Assembly: GCF_001570525.1 (NCBI RefSeq)
Contig: NZ_BBXC01000012.1
Location: 39,140 to 103,139, forward strand
Reading direction: 5' to 3'
DNA: 64,000 bases
From: Herbidospora sakaeratensis
GTDB lineage: Bacteria; Actinomycetota; Actinomycetes; Streptosporangiales; Streptosporangiaceae
Shown here piece by piece: positions 24,643-32,752 of the stretch. Under the pieces are notes generated by a model. That model did no database searches, was not told where the DNA came from, and was given only the letters and a program-made list of their open reading frames with translations. The position numbers and the translations under genes are program-made. The stretch's first letter is position 1, and every line of letters starts with the position of its first letter.

Positions 24643-24678
24643 GGACCGGCAGAGGGCGCTCCAAACCTGGACCGGCAG
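24643..24678 (+). repeat. Direct repeat GGACCGGCAG in the divergent adaptor promoter region
   Basis: GGACCGGCAG occurs at 24643-24652 and 24669-24678, spaced 26 bp start to start. It follows TTGACA (24626-24631), a -35-like hexamer, in the gap between the two adaptor genes. It could be a binding site for one of the flanking response regulators; this is inference from position. Confidence 0.3.
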
Positions 24679-25724
24679 TGTCCATCCCTGTGAAGTTGTC
24701 GACGAAGCGCAGAGCGCTGATCCTGAACGCCTCGCTGGGGGTGCTGCTGCTCGGCGGGGCCGGGGCGGCCTGGGCGTCCCTCGGGGGCGGGGGCGAGCCG
24801 GCGGCGTCGGGGAACGTGCTGACCACCAGGGTCACCCGCGGCACGGTCGAGGCGGCCGTGACCGCGTCGGGGGCCGTGGAGAGCTCCCGGGCCCGTTCGT
24901 TGAATTTCGCCACCCAGGGCACCGTCGCGTCCGTCTCCGTCGAACCCGGCGAGAAGGTGAAGAAGGGCCAGGTGCTGGCCCGCCTCGACGACGCGAGCGC
25001 CCGCGAGGGCGTGGACGCCGCCAAGGCGAGCCTCGACGCCGCCGAGGACGGCGACACCGACAGCGCCTCCGGCTACTCCCAGTACGTCGCCGCGAAGAAC
25101 GCCTACCAGGCCGCGAAGCGCACCCTCGCCGGGACCGTGATCAAGGCCCCGTTCGCCGGGACCGTCACGGCGGTCGGCGGCACGGCCGGCGGGCCCTCGC
25201 AGGTCCAGGAGGGCGGCTTCGTCGACGTCGCCGACCCCGCCAGGCTCCAGATCGTCGGGAACTTCACCGAGTCGGACGTGACCAGGCTGAAGGTCGGCCT
25301 GGCGGCCCAGATCACCTTCGACGCGATCCCGGGCGTGACCGCCACGGGCGAGGTCGTGCTCATCGGGGCGCAGCCCCAGACGGAGGACAACGTGGTGTCG
25401 TATGCGGCCACGATCGCCCTGACCGACCTCCCCGACCAGGTCAGGCTCGGGCAGACGGCGTCGGTCAGCGTGGTGGTCGACCGGGCCGACGACGTGCTGA
25501 CGCTGCCATCGGCGGTGATCACCACGGCCGGCGGGCGCAGCACGGTGACCGTGCTGGAGGACGGGCGGCAGACGGTGCGGGTCGTCGAGACCGGGGTGAA
25601 GGGCACGACGGGCACCGAGATCGTCTCGGGCCTCCAGGAGGGCGACCAGGTGGTGCGGCCGGTCGTCGCGCCGACCGGCCAGACCGGCGGGTTCCTCCGC
25701 GGCGGGTTCGGTGGGCGGCCATGA
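24678..25724 (+). CDS. Efflux periplasmic adaptor subunit (MacA/HlyD type)
   Basis: 348 residues from a GTG at 24678; a GTG at 24690 (MKLSTKRRALI after translation) is equally possible. One N-terminal membrane helix (ALILNASLGVLLLGGAGAAW) anchors it. The lipoyl halves are TQGTVASVSVEPGEKVKKGQVLARLDD and VIKAPFAGTVTAVGG, with a shortened hairpin between them and a beta-barrel after (NFTESDVTRLKVGLAAQIT). Its stop overlaps the ATG of the ATPase gene. It links a MacB-like transporter across the cell envelope. Confidence 0.9.
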   Translation: MSIPVKLSTKRRALILNASLGVLLLGGAGAAWASLGGGGEPAASGNVLTTRVTRGTVEAAVTASGAVESSRARSLNFATQGTVASVSVEPGEKVKKGQVLARLDDASAREGVDAAKASLDAAEDGDTDSASGYSQYVAAKNAYQAAKRTLAGTVIKAPFAGTVTAVGGTAGGPSQVQEGGFVDVADPARLQIVGNFTESDVTRLKVGLAAQITFDAIPGVTATGEVVLIGAQPQTEDNVVSYAATIALTDLPDQVRLGQTASVSVVVDRADDVLTLPSAVITTAGGRSTVTVLEDGRQTVRVVETGVKGTTGTEIVSGLQEGDQVVRPVVAPTGQTGGFLRGGFGGRP

Positions 25725-26449
25725 GCCTGGTGCTGGACGTACGGGACGCCACGAAGGTCTACGGCGCGGGCGAGACGGCGGTGCACGCCCTGCGCGGGGT
25801 GTCGCTCCAGGTCGAGCCCGGCGACTACGTGGCGATCATGGGGGCCTCCGGCTCCGGCAAGTCGACCCTGATGAACATCATCGGCTGCCTCGACGTGCCG
25901 ACCGCCGGGCGGTTCCACCTCGACGGCGTGGACGTCGGCGCGCTCGACGACCGGCGGCAGGCGGTGGTGCGCAACCGGAAGATCGGGTTCGTCTTCCAGT
26001 CGTTCAACCTGATCCCGCGCATGACCGCCCTGATGAACGTCGAGCTGCCGCTCGCCTACGGCGGGGTCAAGCCGGCCGAACGCCGCCGCCGGGCGCTGGC
26101 CGCGCTCGACCTGGTGGGCCTGGCCGACCGGGTCGGCCACCAGCCGAACGAGCTCAGCGGCGGCCAGCAGCAGCGGGTCGCCATCGCCCGCGCGCTGGTC
26201 AACGCCCCCGCCCTGCTGCTGGCCGACGAGCCGACCGGCGCGCTCGACAGCACCTCCACCTTGGACGTGCTGGGCATCTTCGACCGGTTGTCGGCGACGG
26301 GCCGCACGATCGTCGTCATCACCCACGAGGCCGACGTCGCCGAGCACGCCAAGCGGGTGGTCCGGCTGCGCGACGGACGCGTCATCGAGGACACCCGGCT
26401 CGCCCCCGTCGACGGCCTGCCGCCCCGGCTCGGGGAGGCGACCGCGTGA
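25721..26449 (+). CDS. ABC transporter ATP-binding protein, MacB/LolD type
   Basis: 242 residues. Walker A is GASGSGKST, the Q-loop is VFQSFNLIPRMTALMNVELPL (family-typical), the signature is LSGGQQQR, Walker B is LLLADEPTGALD and the switch His is in VVITHEADVA. The ATG at 25721 overlaps the adaptor stop (ATGA) and the stop overlaps the permease GTG, so all three subunits are translationally coupled. It energises export or envelope mechanotransmission by the permease. Confidence 0.95.
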   Translation: MSLVLDVRDATKVYGAGETAVHALRGVSLQVEPGDYVAIMGASGSGKSTLMNIIGCLDVPTAGRFHLDGVDVGALDDRRQAVVRNRKIGFVFQSFNLIPRMTALMNVELPLAYGGVKPAERRRRALAALDLVGLADRVGHQPNELSGGQQQRVAIARALVNAPALLLADEPTGALDSTSTLDVLGIFDRLSATGRTIVVITHEADVAEHAKRVVRLRDGRVIEDTRLAPVDGLPPRLGEATA

Positions 26450-27696
26450 GCGCCGTCGAGATCGTCCGGTTCGCCGTCCGGGGGCTGGCGGCCAACAAGA
26501 TGCGCTCCGCGCTCACCACGCTCGGCATCCTGATCGGGGTCGCCGCGGTGATCCTGCTGGTCGCGGTCGGCGAGGGTTCCTCGCAGTCGATCCAGCGCAA
26601 CATCCAGCAACTCGGCGCGAACACGCTCACGGTCAGCTCCTCGACCGGCGGCGGTGGCGGGGGCTTCCGGATGGCCCGACCGCAGGAGGACAGCGGGCCG
26701 CGCACCCAGGCCAGGCCGCTGACCGTGGACGACGCCAGGGCGCTCGCCGACAAGGCGGCCGCGCCCCACGTGGCCTCGGTGTCGCCGGTGGTCTCGGCGA
26801 ACGCGCAGGCGGCGACGTACGACGGGGCCTCCCACCCGATCCAGCAGGTGATCGGCACCTACCCGAGCTACTTCGAAGCCTCCAACAAGCCCGTCGCCAA
26901 GGGCGCCTACTTCTTCAACGACGACGTGCTGGCCGCCCGCAAGGTCGTCGTCATCGGGCAGACCGTGGCCGAGAACCTGTTCGGCCCGATCGACCCGGTC
27001 GGGAAGCAGATCACCGTCACCGGGGTGCCGTTCACCGTCGTCGGGGTGCTGAAGGAGGCCGGGTCGGCCGGCGGGTTCCAGGACGCCGACGACGTCGCCA
27101 TCGCGCCGCTGACCTCGGTGCAGCAGAGCCTCACCGGGTTCGGGCCGCTCGGCCAGATCCTCGTCAAGGCCGGGTCGGCCGCCGACGTGGCCGCCGCCCA
27201 GGCCGAGATCACCTCGGTGCTCGACCAGCGGCACGGCGTCGGCGGCACGGTGGCGGCCGACTACCAGATCCTCAACCAGGCCACCCTCCAGGAGACCGTC
27301 AGCGCCGCCACCTCGACGTTCACGGTCCTGCTCGCGGCCGTCGCGGCGATCAGCCTGCTGGTCGGCGGCATCGGGATCACCAACATCATGCTGGTCACGG
27401 TCACCGAACGGACCCGCGAGATCGGCATCCGCAAGGCCATCGGCGCGCCACGCGGCGCGATCCTCGGCCAGTTCCTCGTCGAGGCGACCCTGCTGAGCCT
27501 CGTCGGCGGCCTGCTCGGGGTCGCCATCGCGGTCGTCGGCGCGCAGTTCACCATCGCCGGCATCACGCCCGTCGTGGTGCCGAGCTCGGTCGTGCTGGCG
27601 CTCGGCGTCTCGGTCGCCATCGGGTTGTTCTTCGGCAGTTACCCCGCCAACCGCGCCGCCCGGCTGCGGCCGATCGAAGCCCTGCGCTTCGAGTAG
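26446..27696 (+). CDS. ABC transporter permease, MacB/FtsX family
   Basis: 416 residues. One N-terminal helix (ALTTLGILIGVAAVILLVAVG) is followed by a large extracytoplasmic MacB core domain (~residues 45-285). Three C-terminal helices then form the FtsX domain, with the conserved VTVTERTREIGIRKAIGAP loop. A poly-Gly stretch lies at the start of the core domain. The organisation is of the mechanotransmission type, not a channel. GTG start within the ATPase stop. Confidence 0.93.
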   Translation: MSAVEIVRFAVRGLAANKMRSALTTLGILIGVAAVILLVAVGEGSSQSIQRNIQQLGANTLTVSSSTGGGGGGFRMARPQEDSGPRTQARPLTVDDARALADKAAAPHVASVSPVVSANAQAATYDGASHPIQQVIGTYPSYFEASNKPVAKGAYFFNDDVLAARKVVVIGQTVAENLFGPIDPVGKQITVTGVPFTVVGVLKEAGSAGGFQDADDVAIAPLTSVQQSLTGFGPLGQILVKAGSAADVAAAQAEITSVLDQRHGVGGTVAADYQILNQATLQETVSAATSTFTVLLAAVAAISLLVGGIGITNIMLVTVTERTREIGIRKAIGAPRGAILGQFLVEATLLSLVGGLLGVAIAVVGAQFTIAGITPVVVPSSVVLALGVSVAIGLFFGSYPANRAARLRPIEALRFE

Positions 27697-27716
27697 CTTC
27701 GAGTTAAGGAGTCACG

Positions 27717-28238
27717 GTGCCCAGGCGTATGTCCGCCGACGAACTGCTGGAGACCTCGCCGTTCCGCGGCGAGCTCACCGAGGAGCTGACCGCCCGCCCC
27801 AAGCGGGCGAAACTCCCCAGACTGACCCTGTTCCTGGCCGCCGGGGTGATGCTGGTGGCCGGGATCCTCATCGGGATCCAGGCCCAGAAGACCTTCGGCG
27901 CCACCGACGACCGGACGGCGATGATCGGCCAGCTGATGGCTAACCGAGGTGGTCAGCTGGGCGGTCAGCCGGGTGGTCAGCTGGGCGGCCAGGGCACGGT
28001 CGGTACCGTCAAGCTGGTCGACGGCGACAAGGTCTACGTCGAGGGCGCCGACGGCACCACCACGGTCGTCACCACCAGTGACGACACCGAAGTACGAATC
28101 TCCAAAGAGGGCAAACCGTCGGATCTCAAGCCGGGCGCGTCGGTCGTCGTCCAGGGCGAGCGAGACGCCGACGGGAACGTCGCGGCCACCAGCGTGACCG
28201 AGGGCGGTGGCGTGCCGAGAATGCGAGCGAACCAATGA
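27717..28238 (+). CDS. Membrane-anchored DUF5666-like protein
   Basis: 173 residues. AAGGAG precedes the GTG at 27717. A cytoplasmic segment of ~35 residues is followed by one helix (TLFLAAGVMLVAGILIGI). Then comes a Gly/Gln repeat (GGQLGGQPGGQLGGQ) and a small beta domain (GTVKLVDGDKVYVEGADGTTTVV to SVVVQGERDADGNVAATSV), similar to the DUF5666 OB-like fold. The stop overlaps the ATG of the second response regulator. It may be an extracellular accessory or sensor of the MacAB-like system (inference). Confidence 0.65.
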   Translation: MPRRMSADELLETSPFRGELTEELTARPKRAKLPRLTLFLAAGVMLVAGILIGIQAQKTFGATDDRTAMIGQLMANRGGQLGGQPGGQLGGQGTVGTVKLVDGDKVYVEGADGTTTVVTTSDDTEVRISKEGKPSDLKPGASVVVQGERDADGNVAATSVTEGGGVPRMRANQ

Positions 28239-28921
28239 GTGAGGCCAGGCTCCTGATCGTCGACGACGAACCGAACATCCGGGAGCTGCTGTCGACCAGC
28301 CTCCGCTACGCCGGATTCGAGGTGATCACGGCGTCCGACGGCAGGGAGGCGGTCGAGGCCGCCGAACGATTCCGGCCCGACCTGATGATCCTCGACGTCA
28401 TGCTCCCCGACATGGACGGCATCGCCGTCGCCACCCGCCTCCGCGCAGCCGGACGGCGGGTTCCGGTCGTCTTCCTGACCGCCCGCCAGGCGCACGACGA
28501 CAAGCTCGCCGGCCTGGCCCTCGGCGACGACTACGTCACCAAGCCCTTCTCCCTCGACGAGGTGCTGGCCCGCATCCGGGCCGTGCTGCGCCGGGCCGGG
28601 GCCGCCGACCCCGCGCCGATGCGGCTGCGGGTGGCCGACCTGGAGATGGACGAGGACGCCCACCAGGTCTGGCGGTCGGGCCGCCCGGTGCGGTTGTCGC
28701 CGACGGAGTTCAAGTTGCTGCACTACTTCATGGTCAACCAGGGCCGGGTGCTCTCGAAGGCGCAGATCCTCGACCACGTCTGGCGCTACGACTTCGGCGG
28801 CGACCGGAACGTGGTCGAGTCGTACGTGTCGTACCTGCGCAAGAAGATCGACACCCGCGACCCAAAACTGATCCACACCCTGCGCGGCGTCGGCTACGTG
28901 CTGCGCGCGCCCCGCCGATGA
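28235..28921 (+). CDS. OmpR-family response regulator (system 2)
   Basis: 228 residues and clearly a paralogue of the system 1 regulator: long shared blocks include SLRYAGFEV, LDVMLPDMDG and VLSKAQILDHVW. The phospho-acceptor Asp, Thr and Lys (DDYVTKPF) are all present, but the loop before the Lys motif is one residue shorter (LALGDDY versus LTLGGDDY). The effector domain is a winged helix. It is coupled to the upstream DUF5666-like gene (ATGA) and to the downstream kinase (ATGA). Confidence 0.93.
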   Translation: MSEARLLIVDDEPNIRELLSTSLRYAGFEVITASDGREAVEAAERFRPDLMILDVMLPDMDGIAVATRLRAAGRRVPVVFLTARQAHDDKLAGLALGDDYVTKPFSLDEVLARIRAVLRRAGAADPAPMRLRVADLEMDEDAHQVWRSGRPVRLSPTEFKLLHYFMVNQGRVLSKAQILDHVWRYDFGGDRNVVESYVSYLRKKIDTRDPKLIHTLRGVGYVLRAPRR

Positions 28922-30375
28922 GGCGGGTGCCGCTCTGGGCGCGGCTGGTGGCCGGGACGCTCGTCCTGGTCGCCCTCGCGATCACCCTCACCGGCGTGTT
29001 CGCGGTCCGGCTGCTGCGCGGCTACCTGGTCGACCGCATCGACCAGCAGCTGATCGCGGCCGGGCTGCCGCTGCGCGAGGTGACCCTCAAGCCGCCGCTG
29101 TCGCAACTCGTCAAACCCCGGCCGCAGCGGCTGCCGGGCCTGTTCCACGTGCTCATCCTCGACGCCGACGGCAAGGTGGCCGACCAGATCGCCACGTCGA
29201 CCACGCCGGAGGAGCCGGTGCTGGCCGGCCTCGACCACACGAGGGTGGCGGCCCTGTCGGGACACCCCTTCACCGTCGAATCGGTCGACGGGACCGGCCC
29301 CGAGTGGCGGGTCGTGGCCGTGCCCACCCCCGACGGGCGCAGCCGGGTGGTGGCGGTCAGCCTGGGCGACATCGAGCACACCGTCTCCCGGCTGACCCTC
29401 ATCGTGGCCGGGGTCGGCGCGGCCGTGCTGCTCGCGCTCGGGCTCGCCTGCCATTGGCTGGTACGCCGCAGCCTGCGTCCCCTCGGGGAGATCGAGCACA
29501 CCGCCGCCGCCATCGCCGGGGGCGACCTGTCCCAGCGGGTGCCCGAACAACCCCGCAGCACCGAGATGGGCCGTCTCGGCGGCGCGATCAACGGCATGCT
29601 GCACCAGATCGAGCTGGCCTTCCGCGCCCGCGAGCAGTCGGAGACGGCCGCCCGGCGGTCGGCCGCCGAGGCGCGCGGCTCGGAGGAGCGCATGCGCCGC
29701 TTCGTCGCCGACGCCTCCCACGAGCTGCGCACCCCGCTGACCTCCATCAGGGGCTTCGCCGAGCTCTACCGCCAGGAGGCCGACCCGGACACCGAGAAGC
29801 TGATGGGCCGCATCGAGGGCGAGGCCGCCCGCATGGGCGTCCTGGTCGACGACCTGCTCCTGCTCGCCCGCCTCGACCAGCAGCGCCCCCTCGAACGCGA
29901 ACCGGTCGACGTGCTCAGCCTGGCCGCCGGGGAGGTGCTCGACGCCCGGCTCCTGGCTCCGGAGCGCGAGATCGATCTGGTACGTCTGGACGACTCCGAC
30001 GACCCCCTGATGATCGTCGGCGACGAGGCCCGGTTGCGGCAGGTCCTCGGCAACCTGGTGGGCAACGTGCTCAAGCACACCCCCGAGGGCACGGGCTTCA
30101 CCGTGGCGGTCGGCGCGGCCTCGTCCGGAGTGGTGATCGAGGTCGCCGACGAGGGGCCGGGGCTGCGCTGCCCCGAGCGGGTCTTCGAGCGTTTCTACCG
30201 CGACGACCCGTCCCGCAGCCGGGGAGCCCGGAAGGGCGGGGCCGGGCTCGGCTTGTCGATCGCGGCGGCCCTGGTGGAGGCGCACGGGGGCCGGATCCGG
30301 GCGGCCAACGGCGAGCGGGGCGCGGTGTTCCGGGTGGAGCTGCCGGCGGGGTTGCCAGCATCCTCACAGGAGTGA
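28918..30375 (+). CDS. Sensor histidine kinase (system 2)
   Basis: 485 residues. The two membrane helices (~10-32 and ~160-185) flank a ~125-residue extracytoplasmic sensor. HAMP (RRSLRPLGEIEHTAAAIAGG), H-box (ADASHELRTPLTSIRGFAEL), N-box (LVGNVLKHTP), G1 (VADEGPGL) and G2 (GAGLGLSIA) are intact. It is paralogous to the system 1 kinase, with near-identical H-box surroundings (EERMRRFVADASHELRTPL), so cross-talk with the other regulator is plausible. Confidence 0.93.
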   Translation: MRRVPLWARLVAGTLVLVALAITLTGVFAVRLLRGYLVDRIDQQLIAAGLPLREVTLKPPLSQLVKPRPQRLPGLFHVLILDADGKVADQIATSTTPEEPVLAGLDHTRVAALSGHPFTVESVDGTGPEWRVVAVPTPDGRSRVVAVSLGDIEHTVSRLTLIVAGVGAAVLLALGLACHWLVRRSLRPLGEIEHTAAAIAGGDLSQRVPEQPRSTEMGRLGGAINGMLHQIELAFRAREQSETAARRSAAEARGSEERMRRFVADASHELRTPLTSIRGFAELYRQEADPDTEKLMGRIEGEAARMGVLVDDLLLLARLDQQRPLEREPVDVLSLAAGEVLDARLLAPEREIDLVRLDDSDDPLMIVGDEARLRQVLGNLVGNVLKHTPEGTGFTVAVGAASSGVVIEVADEGPGLRCPERVFERFYRDDPSRSRGARKGGAGLGLSIAAALVEAHGGRIRAANGERGAVFRVELPAGLPASSQE

Positions 30376-30405
30376 CTCAACGGCCTCATATTCCGGGGCT
30401 CTTCG

Positions 30406-30972
30406 ATGGATCCCGTGCAGAAGACCGCCTTCGCCGCCCTGACCGCGGCCCTGCTCCTGTCCCTGACCGCCTGCGGCGGGGGAGGCGGGTCGACCACCGC
30501 GGCTCCCGCGCCCTCGGGCGGACCGGCCGACCGCACCGCCTTGGCCGAGTGCCTCAAAGAGCACGGAGTGGCCTTGCCCGAAGGCGGCTTCAACGGCGGC
30601 CGGACTTCGGGCGCACCCTTCGGCGGCGGCCGATCGAGCGACGGCCAGCCGCGCGACTGGCCCTCGGGCGCGCCTGCCGGTGGCGGCCGATGGGGCGACG
30701 GCCGGCCAGGCGAACGGCCCTCGGGCGCGCCTTCTGGTGATGGCCGATCAGGCGGGCGGCCGTCGGGTTTTCCGTCCATGGATGACAAGACGCGGGAGGC
30801 CCTTCAGGCCTGCGGCGGCAGGCGGGTCGACGACTCGGCCCTCAACGCGTTCCGCACCTGCATGAAGGACAACGGCGCGGAGGTGACGAGCTTCCGGGAC
30901 GTGAACCGGGACGACCCGGCGATCAAGAAGGCCCTGGAGAAGTGCCGTCCTCTGATGCCGTCCACCTCATAG
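30406..30972 (+). CDS. Lipoprotein with Gly/Arg/Ser-rich centre and repeated Cys motif
   Basis: 188 residues. The signal peptide ends in the lipobox LTAC, followed by a poly-Gly/Ser tether. Two related motifs, ECLKEHGVALP and TCMKDNGAEVT, flank a low-complexity region of PSGAP and DGRSGGRPSG-like units; further Cys residues lie in QACGG and EKCRP. Four non-lipobox cysteines could form two disulphides. It lies 30 bp after the second kinase gene and is probably part of the same efflux/stress operon. No catalytic motif is seen. Confidence 0.7.
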   Translation: MDPVQKTAFAALTAALLLSLTACGGGGGSTTAAPAPSGGPADRTALAECLKEHGVALPEGGFNGGRTSGAPFGGGRSSDGQPRDWPSGAPAGGGRWGDGRPGERPSGAPSGDGRSGGRPSGFPSMDDKTREALQACGGRRVDDSALNAFRTCMKDNGAEVTSFRDVNRDDPAIKKALEKCRPLMPSTS

Positions 30973-31036
30973 GGCTTTGCGGTGAATTGGCGCATCCGCC
31001 ACGTTGCGCACGCTTCTTTGAGGGAAGTCGGACCAT

Positions 31037-32752
31037 ATGTCCGATGGGTTGGCGACCGCGCTGAAGAGCCTGCGTGCGCAGCTCGGCCGTGACCTGTTCC
31101 CGCTCGCCATCGGGAACGTCGAGGCCGACCGCCACGCCCAGAAGGAGCTGGCCGGGCAGCTCGACGACTACCTCATCCCGCGCCTGGCCGCCATCGACGC
31201 GCCTCTGCTGGCCGTCGTCGGCGGCTCCACCGGGGCCGGCAAGTCGACGTTGGTCAACTCCCTCGTCCAGGACGACGTCACCGCCCCTGGCGTGCTCCGC
31301 CCGACGACGCTGGCCCCGACCCTGGTGGCCTCCGCGGCCGACGGGCCCTGGTTCACGTCCATGAACGTGTTGCCGGGCCTGCCGCGCTCGACCGGCGACG
31401 GCCAGCCGGGCACCCTCAAGATCGTCACGTCGCCGCAGGTCAAGCCCGGTCTGGCGCTGCTCGACGCGCCCGACATCGACTCGGTGGTCACCGCCAACCG
31501 CGAGCTCGCCGCCCAGCTGCTCGCTGCCGCCGACCTCTGGTTGTTCGTCACGACCGCCAGCCGGTACGCCGACGAGGTCCCCTGGGGCTTCCTGCGCATC
31601 GCGAGCGAACGCAGCACCGCCATGGCGGTGATCCTCCAGCGGGTGCCCGAGGAGGCCCGCGTGCCGGTCGCCGCCGACCTGCGCCGCCTGCTCAAGGAGA
31701 ACGGCCTGGCGGGCACGCCCCTGTTCGAGGTGCCGGAACTGCCGCTGCCGAGCGAACGCGCCCGGCTGCCCGAGACGGCGGTCCGGCCGATCAAACAGTG
31801 GCTCGACGGCCTCTCGGCCGACCACGAGGCCCGCGCCGACGTCGTCCGCCGGACCCTGTCGGGCGCGCTCGACAGCCTGGCCGTGCGGGTCCCGGCCCTG
31901 GCCGAGGCGGCCGACCGGCAGCTGCTCGGCGCGAACGAGCTGCGCGGCCTGGTCGAGAAGGGCTACGACGTCGGCATGGCCGACTTCGACGAGGCCATGC
32001 GCGACGGCACCCTGCTGCGCGGCGAGGTGCTGAACCGCTGGCAGGACTTCGTCGGCACCGGCGACCTCATGCGCTCCCTGGAGACCCGGGTCGGCTGGGT
32101 GCGCGACAAGCTGGTGGCCGCCTTCACCGGGCGTCCGGCCCCCGACAAACGGCTCAGGGTCGCCCTGGAGAGCGGCGTCGAGTCGCTGATCAGGGCCACC
32201 GCCGACGGGTCGGCCGAACGCGCCGTGGACGCGTGGCTCTCCACTCCGCAGGGGCGTGACCTGCTGGAACGTACCGGAATCGAAGCCGCCGGGAAGCTCG
32301 GCCGGGTGTCCGCCGACCTGCCGACCAAGGCCGCCAAGGCGGTCCGCGACTGGCAGGGTTACGTGCTCGACCTCGTCCGCGACGAGGGCGCCGACAAGCG
32401 CAGCATGGCCAGGGCCGCCTCGTTCGGGGTGAACGGCCTGGGCCTGCTGATCATGCTGACGGTGTTCGCGTCCACGGGCGGCCTGACCGGCATCGAGATC
32501 GGCGTCGCCGGCGGCACCACGGTCCTCAGCCAGAAGCTCCTGGAAGCGGTCTTCGGCGACCAGGCGGTCCGCCGCCTCACCGACGCCGCCCGCGCCAACC
32601 TCCGCCAGCGGGTCAGGGATCTGTTCGACGACGAGGCCGGGCGCTTCCACGTCCTGCTCGCCGGCATGGAGTCGACCGACACCCACGCCCTGCGGGCCGC
32701 CGCCGAGGCCGTCGAACGCCGCAAGAGCGACATTCCAGGCGGTGCCGCGTGA
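31037..32752 (+). CDS. Dynamin-like GTPase 1
   Basis: 571 residues. The P-loop is GGSTGAGKST (~residues 62-71), switch I Thr lies in VLRPTTLAPTLV, the G3-like motif is LLDAPDIDS, and helical regions follow. Near residues 465-505 there is a hydrophobic hairpin (GLGLLIMLTVFASTGGLTGIEIGVAGG) that could insert in membrane. It overlaps the next GTPase gene by GTGA. Paired dynamin-like genes with membrane segments (DynA/DynB) act in sporulation septation in Streptomyces; equivalence here is only a possibility. Confidence 0.8.
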   Translation: MSDGLATALKSLRAQLGRDLFPLAIGNVEADRHAQKELAGQLDDYLIPRLAAIDAPLLAVVGGSTGAGKSTLVNSLVQDDVTAPGVLRPTTLAPTLVASAADGPWFTSMNVLPGLPRSTGDGQPGTLKIVTSPQVKPGLALLDAPDIDSVVTANRELAAQLLAAADLWLFVTTASRYADEVPWGFLRIASERSTAMAVILQRVPEEARVPVAADLRRLLKENGLAGTPLFEVPELPLPSERARLPETAVRPIKQWLDGLSADHEARADVVRRTLSGALDSLAVRVPALAEAADRQLLGANELRGLVEKGYDVGMADFDEAMRDGTLLRGEVLNRWQDFVGTGDLMRSLETRVGWVRDKLVAAFTGRPAPDKRLRVALESGVESLIRATADGSAERAVDAWLSTPQGRDLLERTGIEAAGKLGRVSADLPTKAAKAVRDWQGYVLDLVRDEGADKRSMARAASFGVNGLGLLIMLTVFASTGGLTGIEIGVAGGTTVLSQKLLEAVFGDQAVRRLTDAARANLRQRVRDLFDDEAGRFHVLLAGMESTDTHALRAAAEAVERRKSDIPGGAA

